From Candidatus Gastranaerophilales bacterium (lineage in GTDB: Bacteria; Cyanobacteriota; Vampirovibrionia; Gastranaerophilales; Gastranaerophilaceae): a stretch of 53,341 nucleotides of DNA. Below the pieces are notes generated by a model that saw only the letters and a list, made by a program, of their open reading frames with translations, was not told where the DNA came from and made no database searches. Shown one piece after another: positions 9,104 to 17,001 of this stretch. Where the stretch lies: positions 1-53,341 of the forward strand of contig CAAFYU010000043.1 of NCBI GenBank assembly GCA_900767135.1, given 5' to 3'. Each line of letters begins with the position of its first letter. Positions within the stretch are counted from its first letter, which is position 1. Made by a program: the position numbers and the translations under genes.

Positions 9104-9361
9104 TTATTTTGATTTTTTAATCTTTTCTCTTTGTTCATCTAATTTTCGCTTAAACAGAACTTTTTGAAACAAATTATACATTTTTTCACTGTTGACAACC
9201 GTAATTTGCGTCTTCTTATTAACGAAATCAACATTCACATAAGGTTTTTTGCTAAAAATATTATTCTCAATATTTACAAGTTGAAACAGCCCCTCAGTTA
9301 ATATGCTGACGGGCTCTCTCAAAAATGTATCGAATGTTTTTCGTATATCGAATTTTTTCAT
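9104..9361 (-). CDS. Small basic protein of unknown function
   Basis: An 85-aa, Lys-rich ORF with a charged C-terminal helix (KRKLDEQREKIKKSK). No signal peptide or known motif is present and the ribosome site is weak. It lies 82 bp downstream of the exported TPR gene on the same strand and might be its distal partner. It could also be a chance ORF, although its length and hydrophobic pattern favour a real protein. Confidence 0.45.
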   Translation of the reverse strand: MKKFDIRKTFDTFLREPVSILTEGLFQLVNIENNIFSKKPYVNVDFVNKKTQITVVNSEKMYNLFQKVLFKRKLDEQREKIKKSK

Positions 9362-9443
9362 TTTACTTTTATTTAGGTCTAATTTTGCTATTTATAAAGG
9401 ATAAATCCACATCTAAATCTTACCTGACAAGGGAAGGCTCAAC

Positions 9444-11306
9444 TTAGTTTGCTTTCGGCTGGAATTTTTCCATTTTCTTCATGATTTCTGCTCTATCAGC
9501 AGCATTTGGATTCATTGCCAAGTACTGTTGATAATATTTTACTGCACCACGATAGTTCAATTCTTTTTCATAAGACATTGCCTTCAACTTAGCAATTTGA
9601 GGGCTGTTGTGGTAGAAATCGATTGCTCTGTTACAGTATTCAATTGCTGATGCGTAGTTGTTTTCTTGATATTCGTGCTGAGCAATATCGAAGAATTCAT
9701 TTGATTTTGTTTCACACAAATTGATGTACTCAATACCGTTTTTCGCAATTACGTTATCAGGATCTTTCATCAAGGCTTTTTGTAATGCCAATCTTGCTGT
9801 TCTAAATTGTTTGTTATGAACAAGAATTTCTGCTAAGTACAAGTCGTCATCAACCGAATTTGAAAAATTAACTGCGTTTTCAAACGTATAAACCGCATCT
9901 TTTTCTCTTCCCAAAGCAAGATAAGCTTCACCCTTAATTACATTATCCATAAGGTTATTCCCTGCTGCTTGAACGATGTAATTCAAGCTGTCACGAGATA
10001 ACGGATCTTGGTGAACAAGTCTTGCAAGTTTCAATTTTGCAAGGTGAAGTTCCAAGTCCTCAGGACATTTTTCAATAGCTTTGTTGATGTAGTCATAAGC
10101 TAAATAAACTTCTTTGTTAGTTGTAATACCGTTATTTTCACCACGATCTTTTGCCATTTCGTAGTATGTGTTTGCCAAACCTACAATTGCCTCGTCATTA
10201 TAGTTTGCATCACCGACAAGTTTTGAATAATAGTCCAAAGCTTGGTCATATTTTCTGATGTGCAAGGCCATGTTTGCAATTCTCAATTTGCTTTCAGAAT
10301 TATTCGGATTAATAGCCAATGCGGTTTTCAACTGTTCCATTGCAAATTCTTCGTCTGCACGATTTTCATAAATCGTTGCAAGGTTCATATAAGGTCTTGA
10401 ATTTTCAGGTTTAACAAGTTGTGCTTTTTTAAACGAATTAATTGCAGCAGCTTGGTTCCCCTGTTTCAAGTACAATTCACCTTGCAAAGTTAATGCAGGT
10501 GAAGAATTCGGATTTACGTGTAATGAGTGGTTTACCCAAGTTAAAGCTTTTGAATAATTGCTTCTTCTTGTTTCAACTTGTGCCATATGATACCACGCTG
10601 TCGGGTTGTGAGTGTTATATTTCATTGCACTCATAAAGCTCTTTTCAGCGGCATCAAGATCGCCATTCATCATCTGTACAACACCTACATTGTCATGAGC
10701 ATTGGCAAATCCCGGATTAATTTTCAATGATGTATTGAACAAATCCAAAGCATCGTTCCTGTTACCCAATTTCAAAGTCGCAACACCCATTGCATTGTAT
10801 GCTTGGAAGTATTTTGAATCAAGATTTACAGCTGTAACGAACTCTTTTATTGCAGAATTTATCAAGCTTCTTGTTGTTTTAATGTAATCAACATCAGATG
10901 CCGTTTGACGTTGCATGTAAACATAGCCTTGTGCATAGTGCAAAATAGGGTTTTTCGGAGCTTTTTTAAGCAATTTATCCAACTCAAATTGTGCAGGTTC
11001 AAGTTTGTGTTGTTTTGCCATAGAAACAGCTCTCAAAGCTTGCAAATTAATGTCATTTGGCTTAGTTTCAAGCATTTCTTTAATCTTTACATCAGCTAAA
11101 TCACAGTGATTATATTCAATCAACTGAGCAATTTCGGGGTAAGGCTGAGATAACGATTTAACCGTTGTAACATTTTTTTGAGAGTAAATGTTTGGCACAG
11201 TCGTTGTACTTCTTTGAACTTGTGCCTGTAATTCTTTCGCATTTGCTTGCGAAGTTAGGACTGTCATAACGACAATAGATGATACTAATAATCTCTTATA
11301 ATTCAT
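9444..11306 (-). CDS. Exported TPR-repeat protein
   Basis: A 620-aa protein with a signal peptide (residues 1-23, ending ANA), then TPR repeats from about residue 60 to the C-terminus. The repeats show the W/Y-G-A-Y-A-P spacing (for example AYNAMGVATLKLG...ALDLFNTSLKINPG). Such arrays form superhelices that bind protein partners; the signal peptide places it in the periplasm or at the envelope. A strong ribosome site (AGGAG, 6 nt from the ATG) confirms the start. It is divergent from the Xer recombinase gene with a 120-bp shared promoter region. The partner is unknown. Confidence 0.85.
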   Translation of the reverse strand: MNYKRLLVSSIVVMTVLTSQANAKELQAQVQRSTTTVPNIYSQKNVTTVKSLSQPYPEIAQLIEYNHCDLADVKIKEMLETKPNDINLQALRAVSMAKQHKLEPAQFELDKLLKKAPKNPILHYAQGYVYMQRQTASDVDYIKTTRSLINSAIKEFVTAVNLDSKYFQAYNAMGVATLKLGNRNDALDLFNTSLKINPGFANAHDNVGVVQMMNGDLDAAEKSFMSAMKYNTHNPTAWYHMAQVETRRSNYSKALTWVNHSLHVNPNSSPALTLQGELYLKQGNQAAAINSFKKAQLVKPENSRPYMNLATIYENRADEEFAMEQLKTALAINPNNSESKLRIANMALHIRKYDQALDYYSKLVGDANYNDEAIVGLANTYYEMAKDRGENNGITTNKEVYLAYDYINKAIEKCPEDLELHLAKLKLARLVHQDPLSRDSLNYIVQAAGNNLMDNVIKGEAYLALGREKDAVYTFENAVNFSNSVDDDLYLAEILVHNKQFRTARLALQKALMKDPDNVIAKNGIEYINLCETKSNEFFDIAQHEYQENNYASAIEYCNRAIDFYHNSPQIAKLKAMSYEKELNYRGAVKYYQQYLAMNPNAADRAEIMKKMEKFQPKAN

Positions 11307-11426
11307 TTTATCTCCTGCAGGATAATTTAATTATTTTAATTCTTACAAAAGTATTGTATAATATTATTTATAAAAAAGCAATAATATAAATGAAGTAGAA
11401 AACTTATATATAAAGGCAATAACATT

Positions 11427-12341
11427 ATGAGCGTAAACGAAAAATCAAAACAGGATTTAGAGGATTTCAAATCATACATAATAGCCGAGAAGAACTTTTC
11501 TGAGCATACCGCAAAAGCCTACTGTTCAGATGTTTTAAGCTATTTAATATGGCTTGAAGATGTCGCTTGTGAGGACGTAAATTTTTCTAAAATCAGAGAA
11601 TATATACATTTTATACAAAAATTCAATTACAAAAAAACGACTGTTGCGAGAAAAATCGCTTCATTAAGAACTTTTTACAAATATTTATACAGGGAGCGAA
11701 AAGTCGACTCAAATCCGGCGATGAACTTAAATAACCCTAAACGCCCAAAGTCTTTACCGAAATTTTTAACGCCTGATGAAGTTGAACAGATTTTAAATAA
11801 TACAAAAATTGAAACTCCGGCAGGATATCGCAACAGAACAATTTTAGAGCTTTTATGGGCTACCGGAATGCGAATTTCAGAGCTTTCAGGGCTAAATTTT
11901 GGCGACTTAAATCTAGAAAACAACGAAATCCGAGTTTTTGGGAAAGGCTCAAAAGAGCGAATTATTTTAGTCACTGACAGGGCAAAAAACTATCTTGAAA
12001 GATACATTGAAACCGCAAGACCGCTTATTCCGAAAGGTTTTCCTGTTCCACCACAAAATGAAGATTCTCCTGTGTTTATAAATAATACAGGATATAGATT
12101 ACAGACCAGAACAGTTCGAAATGTGATAAATGAAGTTGTAGAAAAAATAAACTTGCCAAAACACGTAACTCCACACGTTTTCCGTCACAGTTTTGCAACA
12201 CATTTGATAGAAAACGGTGCAGATTTAAGAATTGTACAAGAACTTTTGGGACACGCAAGTATTTCTAATACGCAGATTTATACCCACGTTTCAACTCAAC
12301 ACCTGAAAGAAGTTTACAACGAAGCTCACCCGAGAGCGTAA
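11427..12341 (+). CDS. xer: XerC/XerD-type tyrosine recombinase
   Basis: A 304-aa protein of the usual Xer length. It has an N-terminal SAM-like core-binding domain (about 8-95) and a catalytic domain with Arg149 (ATGMRISEL), Lys near 173-176, His250 and Arg253 (HVFRH), His276 (LLGH) and the nucleophile Tyr285 (NTQIYTH). In the family these resolve chromosome dimers at dif. The lack of phage-type N-terminal additions and the lack of adjacent mobile genes argue for the housekeeping enzyme. Sequence alone does not separate XerC from XerD. No dif-like site was recognised here. Confidence 0.9.
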   Translation: MSVNEKSKQDLEDFKSYIIAEKNFSEHTAKAYCSDVLSYLIWLEDVACEDVNFSKIREYIHFIQKFNYKKTTVARKIASLRTFYKYLYRERKVDSNPAMNLNNPKRPKSLPKFLTPDEVEQILNNTKIETPAGYRNRTILELLWATGMRISELSGLNFGDLNLENNEIRVFGKGSKERIILVTDRAKNYLERYIETARPLIPKGFPVPPQNEDSPVFINNTGYRLQTRTVRNVINEVVEKINLPKHVTPHVFRHSFATHLIENGADLRIVQELLGHASISNTQIYTHVSTQHLKEVYNEAHPRA

Positions 12342-12351
12342 CTTAAACTTG

Positions 12352-13050
12352 CTAATTTTGGATTCTTTTGGCATGCAATTTCTCTTTACCGGATAAAATA
12401 TTGGTTAAAGTTTCTCCGCCGGCTTTGTTCCAGTGTCCCGGGGAAACTTTATCCTTGTATATTACTGCCATAAATGCATCTATTCCATATTGATTTGGTG
12501 ATTTTACACCATTTACATCAAAAGTAATTAAAGCACAGTATTCTCTGTGGTTAACAAATGATGTCGGGCGCCCATTTGAATCATAAGTTACATCTACGCT
12601 AACATTATCACAATTTGGAATCAATTCAGCTAAATACAAAACACTACTATCTTTTAATATGATTCGAGGTTGATAAGAATTATCCCCGACTGAATCTTGT
12701 CCAGATGAGGTATAAAGATAATCAGAATACTTTATAGTATAGTAATATTTTCGGCAATCAGAATATCTTTTGCAAACTTTGGCTCCATCAAAATACTTGG
12801 CAAAATTTTCTGTAACTTTTAGATAGCCGTCCTCTCGATTAAACAAAGAGCCATTATCTCCAATACTATTACTATCCTGTTGTCCAAGAATTGATGCATT
12901 TTGAATACTTGAAAAAACTTTTTTAGTCCTTGTAATAAGTTCTTTTTCTTTATAATTTTGAATAACTGTCGGGAGAGTTAATGCCGCAACAACACCGATT
13001 ATGCCGAGAGTGATTAAGACTTCCGCCAATGTAAAAGCGGATTTCTTATG
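12352..13050 (-). CDS. Prepilin-like (type IV pilin/pseudopilin) protein, 5' end disrupted
   Basis: The recognisable product starts KKSAFTLAEVLITLGIIGV, a class III prepilin leader with the conserved Glu5 after the predicted A/F cleavage and a long hydrophobic helix. It then continues for about 200 residues of globular pilin domain with several cysteines. Prepilin peptidase would cut it and it would join a pilus or type II-like filament. There is no ATG, GTG or TTG in frame at the expected position: upstream codons read GCC GAC CTA CAT AAG. The next bases (13054 onward) belong to a palindromic repeat. The frame stays open to 13572, but that extension translates intergenic repeats and is not a credible leader. 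It may be a damaged gene or one rescued by a non-standard start. Confidence 0.65.
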   Translation of the reverse strand, partial: HKKSAFTLAEVLITLGIIGVVAALTLPTVIQNYKEKELITRTKKVFSSIQNASILGQQDSNSIGDNGSLFNREDGYLKVTENFAKYFDGAKVCKRYSDCRKYYYTIKYSDYLYTSSGQDSVGDNSYQPRIILKDSSVLYLAELIPNCDNVSVDVTYDSNGRPTSFVNHREYCALITFDVNGVKSPNQYGIDAFMAVIYKDKVSPGHWNKAGGETLTNILSGKEKLHAKRIQN

Positions 13051-13053
13051 TAG

Positions 13054-13175
13054 GTCGGCATTGCGAAATTGCGGACGAGTGGCTAACTCGGGGAGCGAGG
13101 AACATAATTCATATCTGCGACAGCAATATGAATGGCAGTTCTGAGCGAGAAGCAATTTCAAGACGCTATGCCGAC
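13054..13175. repeat. Imperfect inverted-repeat element abutting the pilin gene
   Basis: The left arm GTCGGCATTGCGAAATTGC (13054-13072) is matched in inverse by 13152-13175 (GCAATTTC...GCTATGCCGAC). The element touches the first codons of the pilin. A second GC-rich palindrome, GGCGGGGTA-CC-TACCCCGCC, lies just beyond at 13199-13218. Confidence 0.6.
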
Positions 13176-13265
13176 ACGAAACCAACTTAGCAACGTAGGG
13201 CGGGGTACCTACCCCGCCAACATTAGTCTTGTGAGAAACTGATTTAGATGCAAAGATGTCAAGAG

Positions 13266-13411
13266 GCATAGATGCATGGTCTGTTTCAGAAGAGTTGTTT
13301 TCATTCTTTGCAACTGCTTTGTATTGCAATAAGCTGGATTCTTTCGCTAATCGCTCAGAATGACGACAAATAGCTTCTGTTTCGGACTTATCATCTTTAC
13401 GTCTTATCGCC
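13266..13411. repeat. Composite dispersed repeat, copy 1
   Basis: This stretch matches 46148-46347 in order: a GATGCATGG..CTGTTTCAG module, TTCATT..TGCAAC, AGCTGGATTCTTT, then CGCTCAGAATGACGACAAATAGCTT and ACTTATC..CTT. It is noncoding. Further down at 13472-13488 the palindrome GTGCGTAGCACC is shared with the MITE-like elements near cysE, and an AGCAGCTAA module follows in reverse. Confidence 0.65.
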
Positions 13412-13674
13412 CTAACGACTTTTAAAAACTTACACCAATGCCTGAAATAGGGACCAATTTTGTTACAGAGGGCTACGTGCGTAGCACCGCTTCCCAGCTG
13501 CTTAGCTGCTAACTCGATTTTGCGTACTATATCACGTGCTTCGCCGCGATTGCCCCCCCCCCGAAAGCACATTTAAATAAATTTCTCATAACTAAGCTCA
13601 CTTTCTTTTTTACTGTGTACATGTGTTATTATAACCTTGTTTTTTGTGTTTGTCTATACTTATTTTATAGGAAG

Positions 13675-13803
13675 TTACAAAAAGAATACTTCTTTTAACA
13701 AATCTTGAACAACAGGACTTTCAAGGTTACAGACCTCGTAATCTGTCTGTTTTTTTGCCATTACAACGATTATATCTTCGCATTCATATATAATTTCAAA
13801 CAT
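13675..13803 (-). CDS. 42-aa small protein, unknown
   Basis: An ATG at 13803 has a good ribosome site (GAGG, 6 nt upstream) and opens a 42-codon frame beginning MFEIIYECEDIIVVMAKK and ending TAA. It is acidic with a hydrophobic core. It fills what would otherwise be a 308-bp gap between the pilin repeat island and the glycosyltransferase. No homologue is recognised; the support is the ribosome site and the composition. Confidence 0.5.
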   Translation of the reverse strand: MFEIIYECEDIIVVMAKKQTDYEVCNLESPVVQDLLKEVFFL

Positions 13804-13880
13804 AACTTTACCTCATTATGTTTTTAATGATGAATTTAAAAAAGTCAACAAAAAAATTTTTAGACAAAATTTGTTTTTAA

Positions 13881-14666
13881 TTACTTAAAATAATATTCAA
13901 TTTCAGTTGATAAATCAAGTTTTTTAGCATCAGGCTTAAATATTTTTGTCTTAATCCCCATTTTTGCAAGCCTATATTTAAGACTAACAGCAAGAACTCC
14001 AAGCCCGTATTTACAAGAACGCATGAAATTTATCGACGAAGCCTCTTTAAAATATTTTGTCGGACAAGAAACTTCTCCTATTTTAAAATCATTATAAAAA
14101 AGCAATGCAATCATCTCATTATCAAAAATAAAATCATCATCACATTCTGCAAGCGGAAGCTTTTCCAAAACTTCTCTTGTAAACCCTCTAAATCCGGTAT
14201 GATATTCAGACAATTTTTGGTTGGTAAAAATATTTTCAAATGTTGTTAAAAACTTATTTGAAATGAATTTGTAAAACGGCATACCACCTTTAAGGGCAGA
14301 GTTTCCAAGCATTCTTGAAGCCATAACAGCATCATATTGTCCAAATGCCATCATACAAGCAATAGCAGGTATTAATTTTGGAGTATATTGGTAGTCGGGG
14401 TGAAGCATTATAACAATATCCGCACCGGCTTTTAGTGCAGCCTTGTAACAAGATTTTTGGTTCCCGCCGTAACCCTTGTTCTCTTTATGCACAATTGTTG
14501 TAATATTTAATTCTTTTGAAACAAGTTTTGTATTATCTTGCGAATTGTCATCAACTAAAATTACCTCGTCAACAAAATCTCTATAAATTTCATCATAAGT
14601 CTGTTTGAGAGTTTTCTCCGCATTATATGCAGGCATTATTATTACTATTTTTTTACCGTTAATCAT
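13881..14666 (-). CDS. Family 2 glycosyltransferase
   Basis: A 261-aa GT-A fold protein. The N-terminal IVIIMPAYNAEKTLKQ and VILVDDNSQDNT motifs bind the nucleotide sugar, and MLHPDYQYTP takes the place of the usual DxD-type motif. There is no C-terminal membrane segment. It resembles dolichol-phosphate-mannose-synthase-like enzymes that load lipid or glycan acceptors. The start is set at the ATG at 14666; a TTG seven codons earlier has no better signal, and neither has a clear Shine-Dalgarno. It lies downstream of hpf, separated from it by a terminator. The substrate is unknown. Confidence 0.8.
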   Translation of the reverse strand: MINGKKIVIIMPAYNAEKTLKQTYDEIYRDFVDEVILVDDNSQDNTKLVSKELNITTIVHKENKGYGGNQKSCYKAALKAGADIVIMLHPDYQYTPKLIPAIACMMAFGQYDAVMASRMLGNSALKGGMPFYKFISNKFLTTFENIFTNQKLSEYHTGFRGFTREVLEKLPLAECDDDFIFDNEMIALLFYNDFKIGEVSCPTKYFKEASSINFMRSCKYGLGVLAVSLKYRLAKMGIKTKIFKPDAKKLDLSTEIEYYFK

Positions 14667-14717
14667 AAGAAAATTATAGAACAAAAACGTTTAATTACAA
14701 AGGGAGCAAAAAGCCAT

Positions 14718-14746
14718 AAAAAAAGAGGTGATTTTCACCTCTTTTA
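14718..14746 (-). terminator. Terminator downstream of hpf
   Basis: The hairpin AAAAGAGGTGA-TTT-TCACCTCTTTT lies 9 bases beyond the hpf stop codon. Read on the minus strand it is followed by a run of Ts. Confidence 0.85.
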
Positions 14747-14754
14747 AAAATTCA

Positions 14755-15105
14755 TTATTCAGCCGGTTCTTCAACTTTTGCTTCTGTTCTGATAGAAGCT
14801 TTGTCAGAACCAACGCTTTTTTCTTTAAATTTTTGTACCTGTCTTGCTAATTTGTCTGCTAACAAGTCAATGCTTTCATACATTGATTCGCCTGCTTCTT
14901 CGCAACGAACTACACCTGTTGACATTTTGCAACTAACTTCTGCAACGTGTTTGCCGGAAGCAGCTGGGTTTTTGATTACTGACAAAACAACGTCAATTCC
15001 TTGAACTTGGTCATAGTGAGCAGCAACCTTGCTGAATTTTTCTTTGACGTAAGTTTTGATAGCATCTGTGATTTCAATGTTTCTTCCGTTTACATAAATG
15101 TGCAT
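14755..15105 (-). CDS. hpf: Ribosome hibernation promoting factor, short form
   Basis: A 116-aa protein with the HPF/RaiA (S30AE) fold. It starts MHIYVNGRNIEITDAIKTYV, followed by the DVVLSVIKN strand and an ESMYESIDLLADKLARQVQKFK helix. Family members bind the 30S decoding centre and silence ribosomes in stationary phase. The long-form C-terminal dimerisation domain found in cyanobacterial LrtA is absent; only a 20-residue acidic tail follows. The start was set at 15105 because GGAGG lies 6 nt upstream; the frame continues upstream but without such a site. Monocistronic, with its own terminator. Confidence 0.92.
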   Translation of the reverse strand: MHIYVNGRNIEITDAIKTYVKEKFSKVAAHYDQVQGIDVVLSVIKNPAASGKHVAEVSCKMSTGVVRCEEAGESMYESIDLLADKLARQVQKFKEKSVGSDKASIRTEAKVEEPAE

Positions 15106-15221
15106 GTTGAACCTCCATATAACATACTGCTTGTACATTATAACACATATTGTCGTATTTTTAAAGCCCTAAATTTCATTTTTTGCGAGATTTAAGCGAA
15201 AAATCATAGTTTTGAATGAAA

Positions 15222-15425
15222 TTATTCTTCAATAATGAATTGTTGCAACTCGACATTTGGCGTACCCAAAACACGTACCAATTCAAGAACAGAAGCTTTC
15301 ATCTGGCATTTTTGAGCGGAACCGCTGAAAAAGTCTTTATAAAAACAACCTTCGCAATTGCAACCTCTCTTGTAACATTCAAGTGCGGTCGGCGTCCAAC
15401 GTCTTACTGCAACTGCTCTTCCCAT
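15222..15425 (-). CDS. Small cysteine-rich conserved protein
   Basis: A 67-aa protein with a central CYKRGCNCEGC segment and a later KCQMK, giving about five cysteines in a zinc-knuckle-like arrangement, followed by the helix ASVLELVRVLG. I recall similar short RGCxCxxC proteins in other phyla, but no function. The ATG at 15425 is used; TTG codons upstream could extend it by 12 residues. It follows a strong promoter and a structured 5' leader (15450-15570), so it is probably well expressed and may be controlled at the RNA level. Confidence 0.65.
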   Translation of the reverse strand: MGRAVAVRRWTPTALECYKRGCNCEGCFYKDFFSGSAQKCQMKASVLELVRVLGTPNVELQQFIIEE

Positions 15426-15449
15426 ATCCCTACTTCTAAACAATTTATA

Positions 15450-15572
15450 TAATCTCCACAATTAAATTTCTTACCCAAGTATGGCAACCGTAACAGTATT
15501 AACCTGTCAAAATCCCCACCAGAGATGAGTTTCACCTCTCTAAATTTATTATATAAAAAATGAAGGTTTGAT
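15450..15572 (-). promoter_or_regulatory. Strong promoter and structured leader of the Cys-rich gene
   Basis: On the minus strand a TTGAAA box, an 18-nt spacer and a perfect TATAAT are followed within about 7 nt by a hairpin AGAGAGGTGA-AAC-TCATCTCT (about 15520-15540). A 70-nt C/G-richer stretch (GGTGGGGATTTTGACAGG...) then precedes the gene. The leader is about 115 nt long. It matches no riboswitch consensus I can recall. Confidence 0.5.
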
Positions 15573-15812
15573 TTCAAGGGCACAACATGTGATTATTAAA
15601 ATTTGTAACAAAGCCCTCAAACCGCACAATACTGCCGTTTTGTAGAAGTCAACCCTGCGGAATTTTAAGCTATCACATGGTTTTACGGTTTTTTACCATG
15701 CAATCATGCTCATGGCATGGGTTTCCATGATTTCAGACAGTGTAAACTTTTGTAAAAATATCTTCCACCATGCCCGTTTTGAGGCATGGAAATATTCAGA
15801 AACACTATATTC
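15573..15812. other. Gene-free region with CATG-type palindromes
   Basis: No ORF is supported here. Several short palindromes built on CATG occur: ACATGGTTTTACGGTTTTTTACCATG, CATGGCATGGGTTTCCATG-like pairs, and CCATGCCCGTTTTGAGGCATGG near 15767-15788. A TTGTAACAA palindrome sits at 15603-15611. These may be terminators or binding sites for the flanking genes. Confidence 0.35.
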
Positions 15813-16259
15813 TTAGCACCAAAAACCGTTTATACCGAACATGGAAGGGCCTGCAAACATAAATGGAGTTCCGCAACAGCAACCACCAAAATAATTTCCG
15901 ACAAAACCTCTACCATAAGGCCCACAACCGTATATAGATGATGTCACAAACGGATTACAGCCATACATCATTTGTGGCGAAGACATTATACTTGCCATCA
16001 TTAGTGCATTTGTTGCCGCCGTTTCATTACCGGTCTTATTTGCCATTGAATTTATTGCATAACCAATATAACTGTCTGTATTCTCCTGAATATTACGTGC
16101 CACAGCATTACGCATTACACCTGTTGCTGTATTCATTCCCAAATTCATCAATGCATCAGATCTTGGCGTTCCATTTTGCACTGCATTATTATAATTAAGT
16201 GCATTGCCCAAAAGAGTATTAACTGTACTTATTGCATATATTGCGTTATCTAAACCCAT
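15813..16259 (-). CDS. Gly/Cys-rich protein of unknown function
   Basis: A 148-aa protein. The N-terminal two thirds are Ala/Asn/Met-rich helix with no charges to speak of. The last 45 residues are Gly/Cys/aromatic-rich, with a GGCCCG cluster and a terminal FWC. There is no signal peptide. The ribosome site GAGAG precedes the ATG by 6-7 nt. The composition suggests a self-associating or membrane-active structural protein, but no family is recognised. It is divergent from the gene at 16434 with a shared 174-bp region. Confidence 0.55.
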   Translation of the reverse strand: MGLDNAIYAISTVNTLLGNALNYNNAVQNGTPRSDALMNLGMNTATGVMRNAVARNIQENTDSYIGYAINSMANKTGNETAATNALMMASIMSSPQMMYGCNPFVTSSIYGCGPYGRGFVGNYFGGCCCGTPFMFAGPSMFGINGFWC

Positions 16260-16433
16260 AATTATCTCTCATTTTAAGTGTGATATATATATAAAGTATA
16301 TAAATTTAGAAAAATTGTCTTTTTTTACTAATTTGTAAACAATTGTTACAAAGACGGGGCGATTTATTAAAGGTTTTGTTTGGTTTTGCCGACTAATATA
16401 ACAAGGAAACTTATAAAAAGGGATTGATGAATT

Positions 16434-16937
16434 ATGTCTATGAGTGTTTACAATGCAGAATATAAATTAGGGATTAACCGCTCTACTTTGCAACAAGTTT
16501 CAAATGAAATCTTGAAACGTGCTGCTGAAAAGAATAGTCAATATAACACAAATTCGTCATCTGTAAAAAATATTTTTCAAAATACGCAACAAAACTTGGG
16601 AATTGACTTATATAAAGGCAATGTAGATACGTCAGTTGCACGTCAGGTTGCAATGAACAATTCAGGATTACAAATTCAATTATCGCAAGATGCTTTAAAA
16701 TCTATTCAATACTTGAATTCACAAGCTGGCAATAATGTTCAAAAAAATGTTGAAGGCAAAATCTCCATCGCACTAAACGAAGGCGTCGGCAACACTCAAA
16801 AAACAGAATCTGCCCCAAAATTCAATAGTATTGTAAGTTTGGCTACCGGCAAGGACAAAAACGGTTCTGCACCTTCATATAAAGGCGAATTTTTATTTAT
16901 CAAAAAAGATAAAGAAAAAGAAGAAATCGTTGCATAG
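16434..16937 (+). CDS. Hypothetical Asn/Gln-rich protein
   Basis: A 167-aa hydrophilic protein rich in Asn, Gln and Ser, with predicted helices and no signal peptide or membrane segment. A GSAPSYKGEF segment near the C-terminus vaguely recalls the FxG motifs of other proteins here. The ATG is preceded by AAAAGGGA at a usable distance. Upstream, 16370-16397 reads TTAAAGG-N14-GCCGACTAA, close to a flagellar sigma-28 promoter but with a spacer one base longer than usual. No function is assigned. Confidence 0.55.
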   Translation: MSMSVYNAEYKLGINRSTLQQVSNEILKRAAEKNSQYNTNSSSVKNIFQNTQQNLGIDLYKGNVDTSVARQVAMNNSGLQIQLSQDALKSIQYLNSQAGNNVQKNVEGKISIALNEGVGNTQKTESAPKFNSIVSLATGKDKNGSAPSYKGEFLFIKKDKEKEEIVA

Positions 16938-16939
16938 AA

Positions 16940-16971
16940 AATAAAATCTTAAAGAAATTTCTTTAAGATTT
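16940..16971. terminator. Bidirectional terminator palindrome
   Basis: TAAAATCTTAAAGAAA and its exact complement TTTCTTTAAGATTTTA form a perfect 32-nt palindrome between two convergent genes. Confidence 0.7.
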
Positions 16972-17001
16972 TACACTATTGGGCAAATATAAATTGCACC
17001 A

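Noticed and set aside
13059..13572. N-terminal extension of the pilin frame (ORF from 13572)
   Set aside because: The extension translates dispersed repeats and palindromes that recur elsewhere as noncoding DNA; a leader of about 170 residues before a prepilin signal is not plausible.
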